64,000 nt of DNA from Chitinophaga deserti (GTDB lineage Bacteria; Bacteroidota; Bacteroidia; Chitinophagales; Chitinophagaceae), in the NCBI RefSeq assembly GCF_003149455.1, contig NZ_QFFK01000005.1, positions 434,001-498,000 of the forward strand. The letters run 5' to 3'. Made by a program: the position numbers and the translations under genes. Under the pieces are notes generated by a model that was not told the origin of the DNA, made no database searches, and saw only the letters and a list, made by a program, of their open reading frames with translations. The stretch's first letter is position 1. Every line of letters begins with the position of its first letter. Of the stretch, positions 25,176 through 35,288 are shown one piece after another.

Positions 25176-26627
25176 TCAGGTTCTTGCAGGTGTTGGTTTC
25201 TTTTTCACGGAAGCGCTGATGATAAATGGTGCCGCTACGAAAACCACGGTTCCGATGCCCACCACGCCCACATAGAAGGCCGGACTACCCACCGGCAATT
25301 GCGTTGGCGGGAAGAAGGCTACCACGAAGGAGAACGCCACCGCCAGGAACCCTATGCCTGCAATGAGCCACATACCGGTATTGCCCCCCGGCACTTTATA
25401 AGCACGCACCAGGTCGGGCTGGGTATACCGCAGCTTAATGGCCGAGGCATACATGAGCATGTACATGATGAGGTACAGCCCGATGGTAAGGGCGCTGAGC
25501 AGGAAGAAGGCCACGTTTACATCATCCATGATAAAGTAGAGGCTGGATAATACAGACACGATGCAGCCCTGCACGATGAGGATATGACTTTGTACGCCGT
25601 TTTTATTGGTATGCGCGAGGAATGCCGGCAGCTGCCCGTCTTTGGCTGTCCACAATAAACCACGGCTGGGACCGGATATCCACGACATCACACCCGCCAG
25701 TACACCAAATGCGGTAAGGGCGCCCATTACGTTAGTAACCCAGGGCACGCCGAGGCGGGCAAACTGCTGGTCGAACGCTACTAACAAACCGCCCTGCAGA
25801 TCGATCTGATCGTAAGGCAGCATAGCCGCCATACCAAGAGACCCCAGTGTGAATAGTCCGAAAGATATCAATGCAGCGAGGAATATAGCTGCCGGGAATT
25901 GCTTTTGCGGATTAGACAGCTCCTGTGCATGTACCGCGTGTACTTCCACCCCTGCAAACAGGAGGAGGATACCAGCGAGGAAAGCTATATCACCCATGCC
26001 ATTGATGCCGGGAATGAGGCGGGGATGGATGCGCCCCTGCACTTCATGTACCAGTGAATGCTGCTCTGCCGGAACATTCAGGAACTCCAGCGGATTGCCG
26101 GATGCCAGCCAGATAGCAGCCAGCACAATGATGGTAACACCCGGTAGTACAGTACCGATCAGGAAACCCTGGCTCGATATTTTTGAAACGATGTCGGTTC
26201 CCTTAAAGGTGATCCATGTGGCGAACCAGTAAATACCGATGGAGAAAACGCCAACGAATGTACCGTTCAGCGCCAGCTCCGGCCGGCCAATCATATATGC
26301 GATACCCGCTGCGGCAAATGCCAGCACGGTTGGGTACCATACTACGTTCTGAATCCATTGCAGAAAAATAGCGAGGAAGCCCAGTTTCTGATTATATGCT
26401 TCCTTCACCCAGGTGTATACACCGCCGCCTTTAGCGGCAAAGGCGCTGCCCAGCTCTGCGCCTACCAGTGCGGCAGGCATGAGGAACAGGAAGGTGGCGA
26501 AGCCGATGTAGAAAAACATCGTCAGTTCTTCTTTCGCCATCATGGGCAAACCCCGGAGGGAGATCACCGCCGCAGCTGTCATTAGTGCCAGCTGTACGGT
26601 GGTGATCGATTTATTTTCTGATGCCAT
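25176..26627 (-). CDS. gadC: Glutamate:GABA antiporter GadC-like (APC superfamily)
   Basis: A 483-aa inner-membrane transporter with about 12 membrane segments. GadC exchanges external glutamate for internal GABA. Family features include the N-terminal TAAAVISLRGLPMMA segment at the substrate site, GGGVYTWVKEAYN and GPSRGLLWTAKDGQLP. The C-terminal tail after the last helix is short (about 15 residues, SASVKKKPTPART). In E. coli GadC a tail of about 40 residues plugs the channel at neutral pH, so pH gating may differ here. It lies 34 bases downstream of gadB. Confidence 0.92.
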   Translation of the reverse strand: MASENKSITTVQLALMTAAAVISLRGLPMMAKEELTMFFYIGFATFLFLMPAALVGAELGSAFAAKGGGVYTWVKEAYNQKLGFLAIFLQWIQNVVWYPTVLAFAAAGIAYMIGRPELALNGTFVGVFSIGIYWFATWITFKGTDIVSKISSQGFLIGTVLPGVTIIVLAAIWLASGNPLEFLNVPAEQHSLVHEVQGRIHPRLIPGINGMGDIAFLAGILLLFAGVEVHAVHAQELSNPQKQFPAAIFLAALISFGLFTLGSLGMAAMLPYDQIDLQGGLLVAFDQQFARLGVPWVTNVMGALTAFGVLAGVMSWISGPSRGLLWTAKDGQLPAFLAHTNKNGVQSHILIVQGCIVSVLSSLYFIMDDVNVAFFLLSALTIGLYLIMYMLMYASAIKLRYTQPDLVRAYKVPGGNTGMWLIAGIGFLAVAFSFVVAFFPPTQLPVGSPAFYVGVVGIGTVVFVAAPFIISASVKKKPTPART

Positions 26628-26661
26628 GTTGTAATTGTTGATGAGGAATGGGATGTGCAGT

Positions 26662-28053
26662 TTAGTGGTGGTAACCGCCGGATTCTTTCTGCGTGGCAGA
26701 AGAAGCTACCGGGTGGTTGGTGAAGTACTCGATACTGCGTTTCACATCATTGATGAACAGTGCGGCCATATCGCGGCTGAAGCCGTGGCGCACCAGTATC
26801 CGTTGTATCACCACATCCTGCATATGTGCAGGCAGGGGATATGCGGGCACCTGCCATCCGCGCATCCGCAACCTGTCTGCCAGATCATACAGCGTAAAGC
26901 CGGGTGTTACCCCATCTTTGATCTTCCAGCTGGCGCCGGGTAAACCGCCTCTGCCATTGTAGAAGAGCGTAAACAATCCCAGCTTCTCGATTTCGTCAGC
27001 GATATACTGGGCATGACCGAGGTTGGCTTCCTGCACTTTCTTATACCCGTCGCGGCCAAGGCGGAGGAAGTTGTAGTACTGGGTAATGATCTGTCCGCCG
27101 GGGCGGCTGAAGTTCAGTGCAAAGGTGGGCATGTTGCCACCGAGATAGTCTACGTAAAAGATGAGGTCTTCGGGAAGGTCGGCCCGGTCGCGCCAGATGA
27201 TCCAACCCACGCCTAATGGAGAAAGGCCGTACTTATGGCCGGAGCCGTTGATGGATTTCACGCGGGGGATGCGGAAGTCCCATACTATTTCAGGGTTTAC
27301 GAACGGAGCAATGAAGCCGCCGCTGGCGGCGTCTACATGCATGGGGATATCGAGCCCGGTTTCTTTTTGCAGTTTATCGAGACGGTCGCCTATGGCTTTT
27401 ACGTCTTCATACATACAGGTAAACGTAACGCCGAAGGTGGGAACTACACCGATTGTGTTTTCATCACAGGCAGCGGCAACATCTTCGGGGTTGAGGGTGA
27501 GCTTATCGGGGCTCAGGGGCAATTCGCGGATTTCCACATCGAAGTAACGCGCGAATTTATGCCAGCATATCTGTACGGCGCCGGTGATGATATTGGGTTT
27601 GCTGGTATCTTTCCCTTCTTTTTTGCGGCGGTTGCGCCATTGCCATTTAAGTGCAAGGCCCCCCAGCATGGCGGCTTCTGATGATCCTGTGGTAGAGCAG
27701 CCGATGGTGTTTTCTGCATCGGGCGAATTCCAGAGGTCGGCCAGCATGTGTACGCAACGGTTTTCTATCTCGGCCGTTTGGGGATACTCATCTTTATCGA
27801 TCATGTTTTTATCGATCGTCAGATCCATGATCTGATGTACTTCCGGCTCTACCCACGTTTGGCAGAAAGTAGCGAGGTTTTGCCGTGAGTTACCATCCAG
27901 CAGCATTTCGTCCGACACAATTGCATAAGCATGCCTGGGGTCCATTTCCACGCCGGGGAATTTGTATTTCGGCGCTGAGATCGTCAGGTCTGAGGAAGCA
28001 TACACTGCTTCTTTAAAGAAGCCCCGAACCGCGTTTTTTTCATGTAATGCCAT
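26662..28053 (-). CDS. gadB: Glutamate decarboxylase
   Basis: A 463-aa PLP enzyme that converts glutamate to GABA plus CO2 and uses up a cytoplasmic proton. The PLP lysine is K274 in [10 protein letters not shown]. Other family segments are [28 protein letters not shown] and the substrate-region [16 protein letters not shown]. The C-terminus ends in GYHH; E. coli GadB has a C-terminal His that blocks the active site at neutral pH, so a similar switch is possible. It is the first gene of the acid-resistance operon. The GlxA-type regulator gene ends 292 bases upstream; I see no clear promoter in that gap. Confidence 0.95.
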   Translation of the reverse strand: MALHEKNAVRGFFKEAVYASSDLTISAPKYKFPGVEMDPRHAYAIVSDEMLLDGNSRQNLATFCQTWVEPEVHQIMDLTIDKNMIDKDEYPQTAEIENRCVHMLADLWNSPDAENTIGCSTTGSSEAAMLGGLALKWQWRNRRKKEGKDTSKPNIITGAVQICWHKFARYFDVEIRELPLSPDKLTLNPEDVAAACDENTIGVVPTFGVTFTCMYEDVKAIGDRLDKLQKETGLDIPMHVDAASGGFIAPFVNPEIVWDFRIPRVKSINGSGHKYGLSPLGVGWIIWRDRADLPEDLIFYVDYLGGNMPTFALNFSRPGGQIITQYYNFLRLGRDGYKKVQEANLGHAQYIADEIEKLGLFTLFYNGRGGLPGASWKIKDGVTPGFTLYDLADRLRMRGWQVPAYPLPAHMQDVVIQRILVRHGFSRDMAALFINDVKRSIEYFTNHPVASSATQKESGGYHH

Positions 28054-28345
28054 GTTACGTTATTTATTGGATTAAGGATATACGGTTACTTCAAGGCATA
28101 GCTACGCCGGGCGCGGCCGGTGCGCATGCTTACAATAGGGTGCAGTGCTGATGTTCGGAAAGGGTTTACTGATTGATTAACAGGATTAAATTGGAATTTG
28201 TTCAGCGGCAGTTGGGGAGCAGGAAGGGAAGATGATAAATCGTGACGATTGTGCTATTGGGCAAAGGAGGGGCAAAGGATTACCGTACCACTTCCAGGGA
28301 AAGCGGGTCAGTACAAAAATTTTTAGAGTCAGTATCAGGGAGATT

Positions 28346-29311
28346 TTAGCCCGCGTATTTTTCGCGGTATTCTTTCGGGGAGAGGCCTACCATTTTCCGG
28401 AACAGCTGGCGGAAGGCCTTGGCGTCTTCATATCCGGCCTGTATCATAACGCCGGTGATATTGTCCTGTCTTTCTTCCAGCAACTTCTTTGCGGCTTCGA
28501 TACGGATGCGCTGCAAATACTCGATGGGGGTTACGCCGGTGGCGGATTTGAAGCGGCGGATGAAGTTGCGGCGGCTAACGGGCAGGTCGTGGATCACTTC
28601 TTCCACCGTTACCCTGTCCTGGAAACGCTCTTCCATGCGTTGTTGCGCAGCAGTCACGAGCTCGTCGTTATGCGCGCGGGAAGGCAGCCAGTTGGCGAAA
28701 TAGGATTGCTGCGCACGGTCCATATCAATGGCGAATACTTTCGCCGTGTAAATGGCCGTAGTGCGGTTGCAATACTTTTCCAGGATGTGCAGGAGCAGAT
28801 GGAAAGTGGATGTGGCGCCCCCGCTGGTGTAAACACCACGGTCGTCGGTCACCACCACATCGGGGTCCACGATTACTTCAGGGAAAATGCGCGACAGCGC
28901 TTCTACGGCTGTTACATGCGTGGTAGCGCGGCGGTTGTTTAACAAGCCTGTGGCCGCGAGGAGGAAAGCTCCTGTACAGCAGCTCGCTACTTCGGCTCCA
29001 TTGGCGGCCTGTTGGCGTACCCAGGGCACAAAGGCCGTATTCTCCCGTAAAAAATCTGCAATGTTCCCCGGTCTGAATGCGGGAATTATCACAAGATCCG
29101 ATGCGGTAACTTCCTCATGCGAAAGAGGCTGATACTGCTCGTCAGGGAATACAGCCGTTTCGTCTTCCGGATGCCTGATAAGGCGGATGTCGAAATACGG
29201 TAAGCCGGTGTTTTCCTGATAATAGTGATTTACGGTCTGAAATACGTCCAGGATTGCTGCGATACTGATGGGCCTGTAATGCTTCGTGAGTAGTACGGAT
29301 AGCTTTTTCAT
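28346..29311 (-). CDS. GlxA-type AraC regulator with DJ-1/PfpI-like domain
   Basis: A 321-aa transcription factor from the ATG at 29311 (29320 is an alternative). The frame extends further upstream, but that part contains a hairpin and lacks homology-like sequence. The N-terminal two-thirds is a class I glutamine-amidotransferase/DJ-1-like domain (SDLVIIPAFRPGN, SCCTGAFLLAATGLL with the nucleophile-elbow Cys, TTHVTAVEAL). The C-terminal 100 residues are an AraC HTH pair (SRRNFIRRFKSATGVTPIEYL and AGYEDAKAFRQLFRKMVGLSP). Targets are unknown. It lies upstream of gadB in the same direction, so it may regulate the gad operon. Confidence 0.88.
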   Translation of the reverse strand: MKKLSVLLTKHYRPISIAAILDVFQTVNHYYQENTGLPYFDIRLIRHPEDETAVFPDEQYQPLSHEEVTASDLVIIPAFRPGNIADFLRENTAFVPWVRQQAANGAEVASCCTGAFLLAATGLLNNRRATTHVTAVEALSRIFPEVIVDPDVVVTDDRGVYTSGGATSTFHLLLHILEKYCNRTTAIYTAKVFAIDMDRAQQSYFANWLPSRAHNDELVTAAQQRMEERFQDRVTVEEVIHDLPVSRRNFIRRFKSATGVTPIEYLQRIRIEAAKKLLEERQDNITGVMIQAGYEDAKAFRQLFRKMVGLSPKEYREKYAG

Positions 29312-29459
29312 AAATGGCATTGGCGGATGAACATCGAAAATACTGTTTTTTTCCGGCACATGCAGCCCGTATCCTGTGGCATCCTGAAACAACAATGGCA
29401 CGAAAGGCCCTTCTATGCTGGGTTTTAACACATCATTCCGAACCCTGCCTCCAATAGGG

Positions 29460-29482
29460 AAGCCGGCTGATCCAGCCGGCTT
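29460..29482 (-). terminator. Hairpin downstream of the zinc-ribbon gene, terminator-like
   Basis: The perfect 10-bp stem AAGCCGGCTG/CAGCCGGCTT with a 3-base loop has no T run on the minus strand. It may stabilise or terminate the zinc-ribbon transcript. Confidence 0.4.
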
Positions 29483-29509
29483 AACCCGTTTTTCATACAT
29501 AATTTTTCT

Positions 29510-29704
29510 TTACCGGCGTTCCCTTTTTGCCGGGGCCGTCTGAAACTCATGCCCGCAATAAACACAGTGGGTAAGCCCTGCCTGTTTGCTCGAACGTGCC
29601 CCGCATGCCGGACAATCCCTCCCTTGCTGAGGGGCTTCATTTTCCGGCGGTGGCAGTTTCAGGTTTTCAATAATCTCCAGCGGTTTGTGCTTTTCTTCCT
29701 TCAT
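29510..29704 (-). CDS. Small zinc-ribbon protein, unknown function
   Basis: A 64-aa protein with two CxxC knuckles, C31/C34 and C47/C50 (CPAC...CVYC), predicted to hold one zinc ion. The N-terminus is acidic and proline-rich and the C-terminus is basic. The spacing and size resemble small zinc ribbons that accompany translation or transcription factors, but no family is recognised. A hairpin follows the stop codon. Confidence 0.65.
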   Translation of the reverse strand: MKEEKHKPLEIIENLKLPPPENEAPQQGRDCPACGARSSKQAGLTHCVYCGHEFQTAPAKRERR

Positions 29705-29840
29705 TTTCCTGGTGTTTTCGGTTCTTCTAATGGCTACTTTCCAGACTATCGGTGTCTATCCGCTAGTATTAATTGTTTAAATATATTAAAAATATACTAA
29801 CTGAGTAATCTCCTTGATGAGCGGCAAATATGAAACCATA

Positions 29841-29873
29841 AAAAAAGGCCGTCTCCGGAATGGAGACAGCCCT
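29841..29873 (-). terminator. Terminator of the amidohydrolase gene
   Basis: On the minus strand the 10-bp stem GGCTGTCTCC/GGAGACGGCC (one G-T pair) is followed by seven T. Confidence 0.88.
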
Positions 29874-29900
29874 TCGGTTTTTTACCATGGGAATGGTATA

Positions 29901-31322
29901 TCAAATCCCTGCAGCCGTTCGCCTTGCGGTTTCGGCCAGCAGTTCATCGAGATATACGCGGTCCCTCCATTTCCCTCCGGAAACGAGGCCGCGGATTTTC
30001 TGTGTGTTGTGAATATCCTCCAGCGGGTTGGCATCCAGCAGCAGGAGATCGGCATGCATGCCGGGGGCTACCGTGCCATAACCTTTCTTGCCGAGGAATT
30101 TAGGTCCGTTTATCACGGAAGCCTTCAGCGCCTGCTGCGGCGTCATTCCATAACGTACCATCAGGGCCAGCTCTTCGTGAAGCGCCAGGCCGGGATAGCA
30201 ATAAGAGTTGAGGTATCCCGCATCAGTACCCGCGAGGATCATTACGCCTGCCTGCTGCAGATCGGCCAGCACGGCAGACGATTTTTCGTAGTTCGCCTTG
30301 CGGAATGCAATTGCGGCAGAATCGTGTTTCATGATGCTGTTTACACGGCCGGCATAGGTACTTTGCAGTCCTTTACCGATGTAACGCAGGTAATCATCGT
30401 TGCGGCGGTCGTGCTTATCCCAGTACGACAGGATATGCCCGAGGCTCAGCGTAGGTGTTACCGCCACGCCTTTAGACGCCATATAGCGGAACATTTTCAG
30501 TGCTGAAGCTTTATCGTAAGTGCTGTTTACTTTATCGGTGAGCGCGCGGCCCTTCAGCTCGCCGGAAGCTACTTTGCGGCTGATGCTTTCTTCTTCCGAA
30601 GATCCGGCTTTCAGCAGGTAAGTGATATGCTCAATAGAGCTGATGCCTGCATCCACGATTTCTTTCATGGGAATGGCGTAAGGCACGTGCCCTGAAATAA
30701 CGAATCCGCGTTTGCGTGTTTCCCGGATGCTTTCGAGATAAAGATCCGCTTTCAGTGTGTTATCCGTGATCTTCACGAAATCCACTTTCAGTCCCTGTAA
30801 AGAATCGAGCGCTTTGCCCAGCTCTTCTTTCGTACCGATTTCTATATCGCCTTTCCACACAGATTTATACCCTTCCAGCTTAGGCCCGGAGGTGAAGATG
30901 TGCGGGCCTTCGAGCAGTCCTTTAGCAACAGAATCGCGCCAGGGGAGTACAAAATGACTGATGTCTGCAGCACAGTCGCGCACGCCGGTAATGCCATAGG
31001 CCAGCATAAGGGGCAGCAGGTTACGGTTTTCGTGGGCAAGTGTATCGCCACCGCCAAAATGCATGTGGTTGTCCCACAGGCCGGGCATAATGAATTTACC
31101 CGTACCGTCTACTTCCACAGGTGCGGCGTGGCGTAATTTGCTGGCAGGTGTTACGGCAATAATACGCCCGTCTTTCACCACCACAGCCTGGTTGGCAGCG
31201 GTGCGGCCACGTTCCACGTCGATCACCGACACGGAGCGGATGATAAGATCGGCCGGAGCTTTCTGGGAATGCGCGGAAAAGAAGGTTCCCGAGAGGAAAA
31301 GGAAGAACAGCGTTCGTTTCAT
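29901..31322 (-). CDS. Exported amidohydrolase
   Basis: A 473-aa metal-dependent hydrolase from the ATG at 31322, with signal peptide (MKRTLFFLFLSGTFFSAHSQ). The frame is open 61 codons upstream, through an unlikely sequence. The urease-like beta sandwich and TIM barrel show the first metal motif LWDNHMHFGGG. H257-type ligands follow in VISGHVPYA and SSIEHITYL, and the final Asp is in LAGTDAGYLN. The C-terminal GTVAPGMHADLLLLDANPLEDI is typical. Such exported enzymes often act as prolidases or cyclic amidases on dipeptides. The substrate is unknown. Confidence 0.87.
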   Translation of the reverse strand: MKRTLFFLFLSGTFFSAHSQKAPADLIIRSVSVIDVERGRTAANQAVVVKDGRIIAVTPASKLRHAAPVEVDGTGKFIMPGLWDNHMHFGGGDTLAHENRNLLPLMLAYGITGVRDCAADISHFVLPWRDSVAKGLLEGPHIFTSGPKLEGYKSVWKGDIEIGTKEELGKALDSLQGLKVDFVKITDNTLKADLYLESIRETRKRGFVISGHVPYAIPMKEIVDAGISSIEHITYLLKAGSSEEESISRKVASGELKGRALTDKVNSTYDKASALKMFRYMASKGVAVTPTLSLGHILSYWDKHDRRNDDYLRYIGKGLQSTYAGRVNSIMKHDSAAIAFRKANYEKSSAVLADLQQAGVMILAGTDAGYLNSYCYPGLALHEELALMVRYGMTPQQALKASVINGPKFLGKKGYGTVAPGMHADLLLLDANPLEDIHNTQKIRGLVSGGKWRDRVYLDELLAETARRTAAGI

Positions 31323-31448
31323 CCTGTGAAAATACACCCATGCATTTTGCTGCAATGGTACTTGTTGAAACAATCCCGGGACTTTTAAAAGAAGCACTTT
31401 CCCCGTGGATGTATTAATTTCACCCCGGTATTTAAATAACAGTGAATA

Positions 31449-33680
31449 ATGAAGCGATTCGGATTGATGGCGCTGCTGGCAGCAGGTATAACTGCACAGG
31501 CGCAAACGCAGCGGGTAAATGTAATACCCGCCCCCGTTCAGTTACAGGAAGCAGCGGGACAATTTACCATTACCTCCCAAACGGTTATTTCCGCAGATCC
31601 GGTGTTCCGGGAATCGGCGGCATTACTGTCGGAGCAATCGGGCATTCCGCTGCAGGGGAAAGGAGCGCAAACCGGCAGTATCCGCATCCTGAAAGAAATA
31701 CTCCGTAAACAGGCCGATAGTGCTGCCTACCGGCTTGTAATAGACCCGCAATCAGTAAAAATATACGCCTCCGGCCGTACCGGTGCGCTCCATGGCATTT
31801 ACACACTGCTCCAGATCATGGGCACGCAGGCCAACCAGCGGGTATTACCCGCAGTAGCGATTGCAGATGAGCCGCGTTTCAAATACAGGGGGCTGCACCT
31901 GGATGTGTCGCGCCACTTCTTTCCGCTGGAATTTGTGTATAAGTACATAGACCTGATGGCCATGTACAAAATGAATATTTTCCACTGGCATATTACCGAT
32001 GGCGCAGGCTGGCGCCTCGAAATCAAAAAGTATCCCGCATTAACGCAGAAGGCTGCCTGGCGCACACATGCCAACTACATGGAATGGTGGAAAAGCCCGC
32101 GCCATTATCTGGAAGAAGGCCATCCCAATGCCTATGGCGGTTATTATACACAGGATGAAGCCCGTAAAGTAGTGGCTTATGCGGCTCGCCGCGGCATCAC
32201 GGTGATCCCGGAAATTGAAATGCCCGGCCACTCTGAAGAAGTACTGGCGGTGTACCCGCACCTGTCCTGTGCAGGAGAGCCTTATAAACAATCAGAATTC
32301 TGCCTCGGGAACGACAGCACATTTACTTTCCTCGAAGATGTACTGCGCGAAGTAATGACCATTTTCCCATCTCAATACATCCACATTGGCGGAGATGAAG
32401 CCGATAAATCTCACTGGAAGAAGTGCCCCAAATGCCAGCGCCGTATGCAACACGAGCATCTGGCTAATGAAGAGGCATTGCAGAGTTATGCTGTGAAAAG
32501 GATGGAGAAATTCCTCATCGCCAACGGCCGCAAGCTGATGGGCTGGGATGAAATTCTGGAAGGCGGTCTTGCCCCGGAAGCCACTGTAATGAGCTGGCGT
32601 GGTGAGAAGGGTGGCATTACTGCCGCTTCTGAAGGGCATGATGTGGTGATGACACCGGGTGGTTACTGTTACTTCGACAGCTACCAGTCCGACCCTTCCA
32701 CAGAGCCCCTCACCATCGGCGGTTATCTGCCGCTGTCTAAAGTCTATTCCTATGAGCCTGTGCCGGCGGAGCTATCTGCAGATAAGGCACATCACGTACT
32801 GGGTGCTCAGGCCAATGTGTGGGCGGAATATATGCCTACCACCTACCAGGTGGAATACATGGTGTTCCCCAGAATGCTCGCACTTTCGGAAGTAGTATGG
32901 TCGCAAAAGGATAAACGCAACTGGAACGATTTTAAAACAAGACTGCAGGCACATTACCGCCTGCTTCAACGCAAACAGGTGAATTACTACCGCCCGTCGG
33001 TACAGCTGGAACCGAAAACGGTGATCGATACGGTGTGTAAGCTAACCATCGTTTCTTTTGAAACAGAACAATACCAACCCGTGATCCGCTATACCCTCGA
33101 CGGTACGCGCCCCAATGCAGCATCCGCTTTATATACTGCTCCGGTAGAAGTGCCGGGTACCGCTCAGCTGACGGCCGCAGTTTTCCGTGATACCATGCTG
33201 ATGGGGCGCCCCGTAACAGTGCCGGTTCATTATCATAAAGCAATCGGCAAAACCGTCACATACAACGCTCCATGGAGCGGCAGCTATCCCGCACAGAAAG
33301 CGGCCACGCTGGTGAATGGTTACCGCGGGTCGCTCACCTACGGCGACGGACAGTGGCAGGGCTTCCTCGGCAAAGGACTGGATGTAACCATCGACCTCGG
33401 TACTTCGCAGCCACTGGAAAGCCTGTCCATCGGTTTTATGCAGATTACCGGCCCGGGTGTATATATGCCAACAGAAGTAAAAGTGCAGGTGGCAGATGAC
33501 CCGAAGGCATTTGAAAGCATACCTGCCATCACGGTGGCGAATGATGTACCGCCTTCCCACGAAAAGCTCATCTTCAAAGATTTTAGGTTCGTTCTCAGTG
33601 GGCAGAAAGGCCGTTACATCAGGGTGAAAGCTCCGGTGCAGAAGGGTTTCCTGTTCACGGATGAGATTATCGTATATTAG
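31449..33680 (+). CDS. Beta-N-acetylhexosaminidase, GH20
   Basis: A 743-aa secreted or periplasmic enzyme that removes terminal N-acetylglucosamine or N-acetylgalactosamine from chitin oligomers, glycans or muropeptides by substrate-assisted catalysis. Domains in order: signal peptide (to about residue 19), GH20b domain (about 22-140), and the GH20 catalytic barrel (about 143-490) with the catalytic pair D316-E317 in HIGGDEADK. A chitobiase-type C-terminal beta domain (about 520-600) and a discoidin/F5-8C-like carbohydrate-binding domain (about 610-743) complete it. The aldo/keto reductase starts 4 bases after the stop. Confidence 0.94.
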   Translation: MKRFGLMALLAAGITAQAQTQRVNVIPAPVQLQEAAGQFTITSQTVISADPVFRESAALLSEQSGIPLQGKGAQTGSIRILKEILRKQADSAAYRLVIDPQSVKIYASGRTGALHGIYTLLQIMGTQANQRVLPAVAIADEPRFKYRGLHLDVSRHFFPLEFVYKYIDLMAMYKMNIFHWHITDGAGWRLEIKKYPALTQKAAWRTHANYMEWWKSPRHYLEEGHPNAYGGYYTQDEARKVVAYAARRGITVIPEIEMPGHSEEVLAVYPHLSCAGEPYKQSEFCLGNDSTFTFLEDVLREVMTIFPSQYIHIGGDEADKSHWKKCPKCQRRMQHEHLANEEALQSYAVKRMEKFLIANGRKLMGWDEILEGGLAPEATVMSWRGEKGGITAASEGHDVVMTPGGYCYFDSYQSDPSTEPLTIGGYLPLSKVYSYEPVPAELSADKAHHVLGAQANVWAEYMPTTYQVEYMVFPRMLALSEVVWSQKDKRNWNDFKTRLQAHYRLLQRKQVNYYRPSVQLEPKTVIDTVCKLTIVSFETEQYQPVIRYTLDGTRPNAASALYTAPVEVPGTAQLTAAVFRDTMLMGRPVTVPVHYHKAIGKTVTYNAPWSGSYPAQKAATLVNGYRGSLTYGDGQWQGFLGKGLDVTIDLGTSQPLESLSIGFMQITGPGVYMPTEVKVQVADDPKAFESIPAITVANDVPPSHEKLIFKDFRFVLSGQKGRYIRVKAPVQKGFLFTDEIIVY

Positions 33681-33684
33681 AAGT

Positions 33685-34575
33685 ATGAATTACAAAACCC
33701 TCGGCAGCAGCGCGCTGCAGATCAGCGAAGTGTCTTTCGGGTGTATGTCGCTCGGGATGGATGATGCGGATAATGCACGCATCATCCATCGCGCTGTGGC
33801 GTTGGGAATTAACTTTTTTGATACGGCAGACCTGTATGAGAAAGGCTTCAATGAAAGCTCCGTTGGTAAAGCATTTAAAGGAAAACGTAAAGACGTGATC
33901 CTGGCTACCAAAGTGGGCAACCAGTGGCGGCCCGATGGTTCGGGGTGGGACTGGAACCCGCGTAAATCCTACATCCTGGAATGTGTGGAGAAAAGCCTGC
34001 AGCGTCTGCAAACGGATTACATCGATCTGTACCAGTTACATGGCGGAACCATCGATGATCCGATAGACGAGGCCATAGAAGCATTCGAGCTGCTGCAGGA
34101 GCAGGGTAAAATCAGGTACTATGGCATATCATCCATCCGGCCGAATGTGATCCGTGAATATGCACGAAGGAGCAGGATCGTGAGTGTGATGATGCAGTAC
34201 AGCCTGCTGGACAGGCGTCCGGAGATGTCGTGTTTGCCAATACTGGAACAGCATAACATTGGCGTACTGGCACGTGGAAGCCTCGCCAAAGGATTACTGG
34301 CAGGGAAGCCTGCCGTGGATTACCTGCACTTAACGAAAAAGGAAGTAGAACATGCGCAGGAGGCCATCGCGGAAGTTTCCGGCACACATCGCAGCCCGGC
34401 ACAGTCTGCTTTGAAATTCGTGCAGATGCATCCTGCTGTGACAAGTGCCGTTACCGGATTGCGCACGGTGCATCAGCTGGAAGATGCGGCATCGGCAGCT
34501 CCCCGCTTGAATGAAGCGGAATACGAGATGCTCACTGCCAGCGTGCCGGTGCGGGAATACGATCAGCATGTATAG
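33685..34575 (+). CDS. Aldo/keto reductase
   Basis: A 296-aa NADP(H)-dependent TIM-barrel oxidoreductase from the ATG at 33685. The catalytic tetrad can be placed as Asp in FFDTADLY, the Tyr of that segment, Lys in LATKVGN and His in LYQLHGG. The length and internal motifs (YYGISSIRPNVIREYA, MMQYSLLDRR) fit the AKR11/YhdN-like group. It is translationally close to the GH20 gene, hinting at a shared role in amino-sugar or glycan use, but the substrate is unknown. Confidence 0.9.
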   Translation: MNYKTLGSSALQISEVSFGCMSLGMDDADNARIIHRAVALGINFFDTADLYEKGFNESSVGKAFKGKRKDVILATKVGNQWRPDGSGWDWNPRKSYILECVEKSLQRLQTDYIDLYQLHGGTIDDPIDEAIEAFELLQEQGKIRYYGISSIRPNVIREYARRSRIVSVMMQYSLLDRRPEMSCLPILEQHNIGVLARGSLAKGLLAGKPAVDYLHLTKKEVEHAQEAIAEVSGTHRSPAQSALKFVQMHPAVTSAVTGLRTVHQLEDAASAAPRLNEAEYEMLTASVPVREYDQHV

Positions 34576-34596
34576 TTTTTAATTACCCTATATGGA

Positions 34597-34630
34597 AAAG
34601 GCTGACCAGTTAAACTGATCAGCCTTTTTT
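34597..34630. terminator. Bidirectional terminator
   Basis: The stem GGCTGACCAGT/ACTGATCAGCC (one mismatch) has T runs on both strands, between convergent genes. Confidence 0.85.
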
Positions 34631-34652
34631 CTTATCTGTACATTCACGTGAT

Positions 34653-35288
34653 TTATTTCAATAAGCCCTGCCGCTCCAGCGCCTGTACCAGCGACTTCGT
34701 ATAGCTGCGTGAGAAATCTTCTATACTGCCTGGGTTGATGGATTCCGACTGTACGGAAAACAGCAGTGATTCCGTTTGCGCATCATACATATTGCTTTCG
34801 AGGAAATAGGTTTTATCGGTAGTATAATATCCCGGATTGTACATGGTGGGGTACCAGTAATTGTAATATCCCCAGAAGCTGCCGTACCAGCCCCAGGCGG
34901 GGTAGGGGGCATAAGGTCCGGAGCCGGGTACATAACGGGTTTCGCTGGTTTTATCTACAACAGCCATCGTGAAAATGGCATCGCATCCCAGTTCACGCAC
35001 CCTGTTAAGGATAGCTTCTTTGGAAGGCACGTTTTCTTTGGTGAAGTTGGGAGGGAAGATGTCTCCGCTTTTAATGGCTTTATAGCCTTTGTTCTGTGCC
35101 GCTGCTGCCAGGTTGTTTTCGATCGACTGCTTGGCGCCTACATTATGTACCATGGCTGCGATGAAGATAGTATGATACGTTTTCTGAGGGGCGTCCGGGG
35201 TTCTCCAGAAATTAGTGACCTGGGTTGTAGTACCACAGGCGGATAGCAATACAGCTGCAAAGAGGGTCAAACAGTAAGAAGTTTTCAT
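34653..35288 (-). CDS. DUF4136-like lipoprotein
   Basis: A 211-aa lipoprotein with lipobox LLSACG (Cys18). The mature part opens with TTTQVTNFWRTPD, an alpha/beta core of about 100 residues (IFIAAMVHNVGAKQSIENN, RVRELGCDAIFTMAVVDK), then a Tyr/Trp/Pro/Gly-rich loop (about residues 122-155) and a C-terminal helix (SFTKSLVQALERQGLL-like). The layout parallels the DUF4136 lipoprotein at 11482, so the two may be distant paralogues. Function unknown. Confidence 0.75.
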   Translation of the reverse strand: MKTSYCLTLFAAVLLSACGTTTQVTNFWRTPDAPQKTYHTIFIAAMVHNVGAKQSIENNLAAAAQNKGYKAIKSGDIFPPNFTKENVPSKEAILNRVRELGCDAIFTMAVVDKTSETRYVPGSGPYAPYPAWGWYGSFWGYYNYWYPTMYNPGYYTTDKTYFLESNMYDAQTESLLFSVQSESINPGSIEDFSRSYTKSLVQALERQGLLK

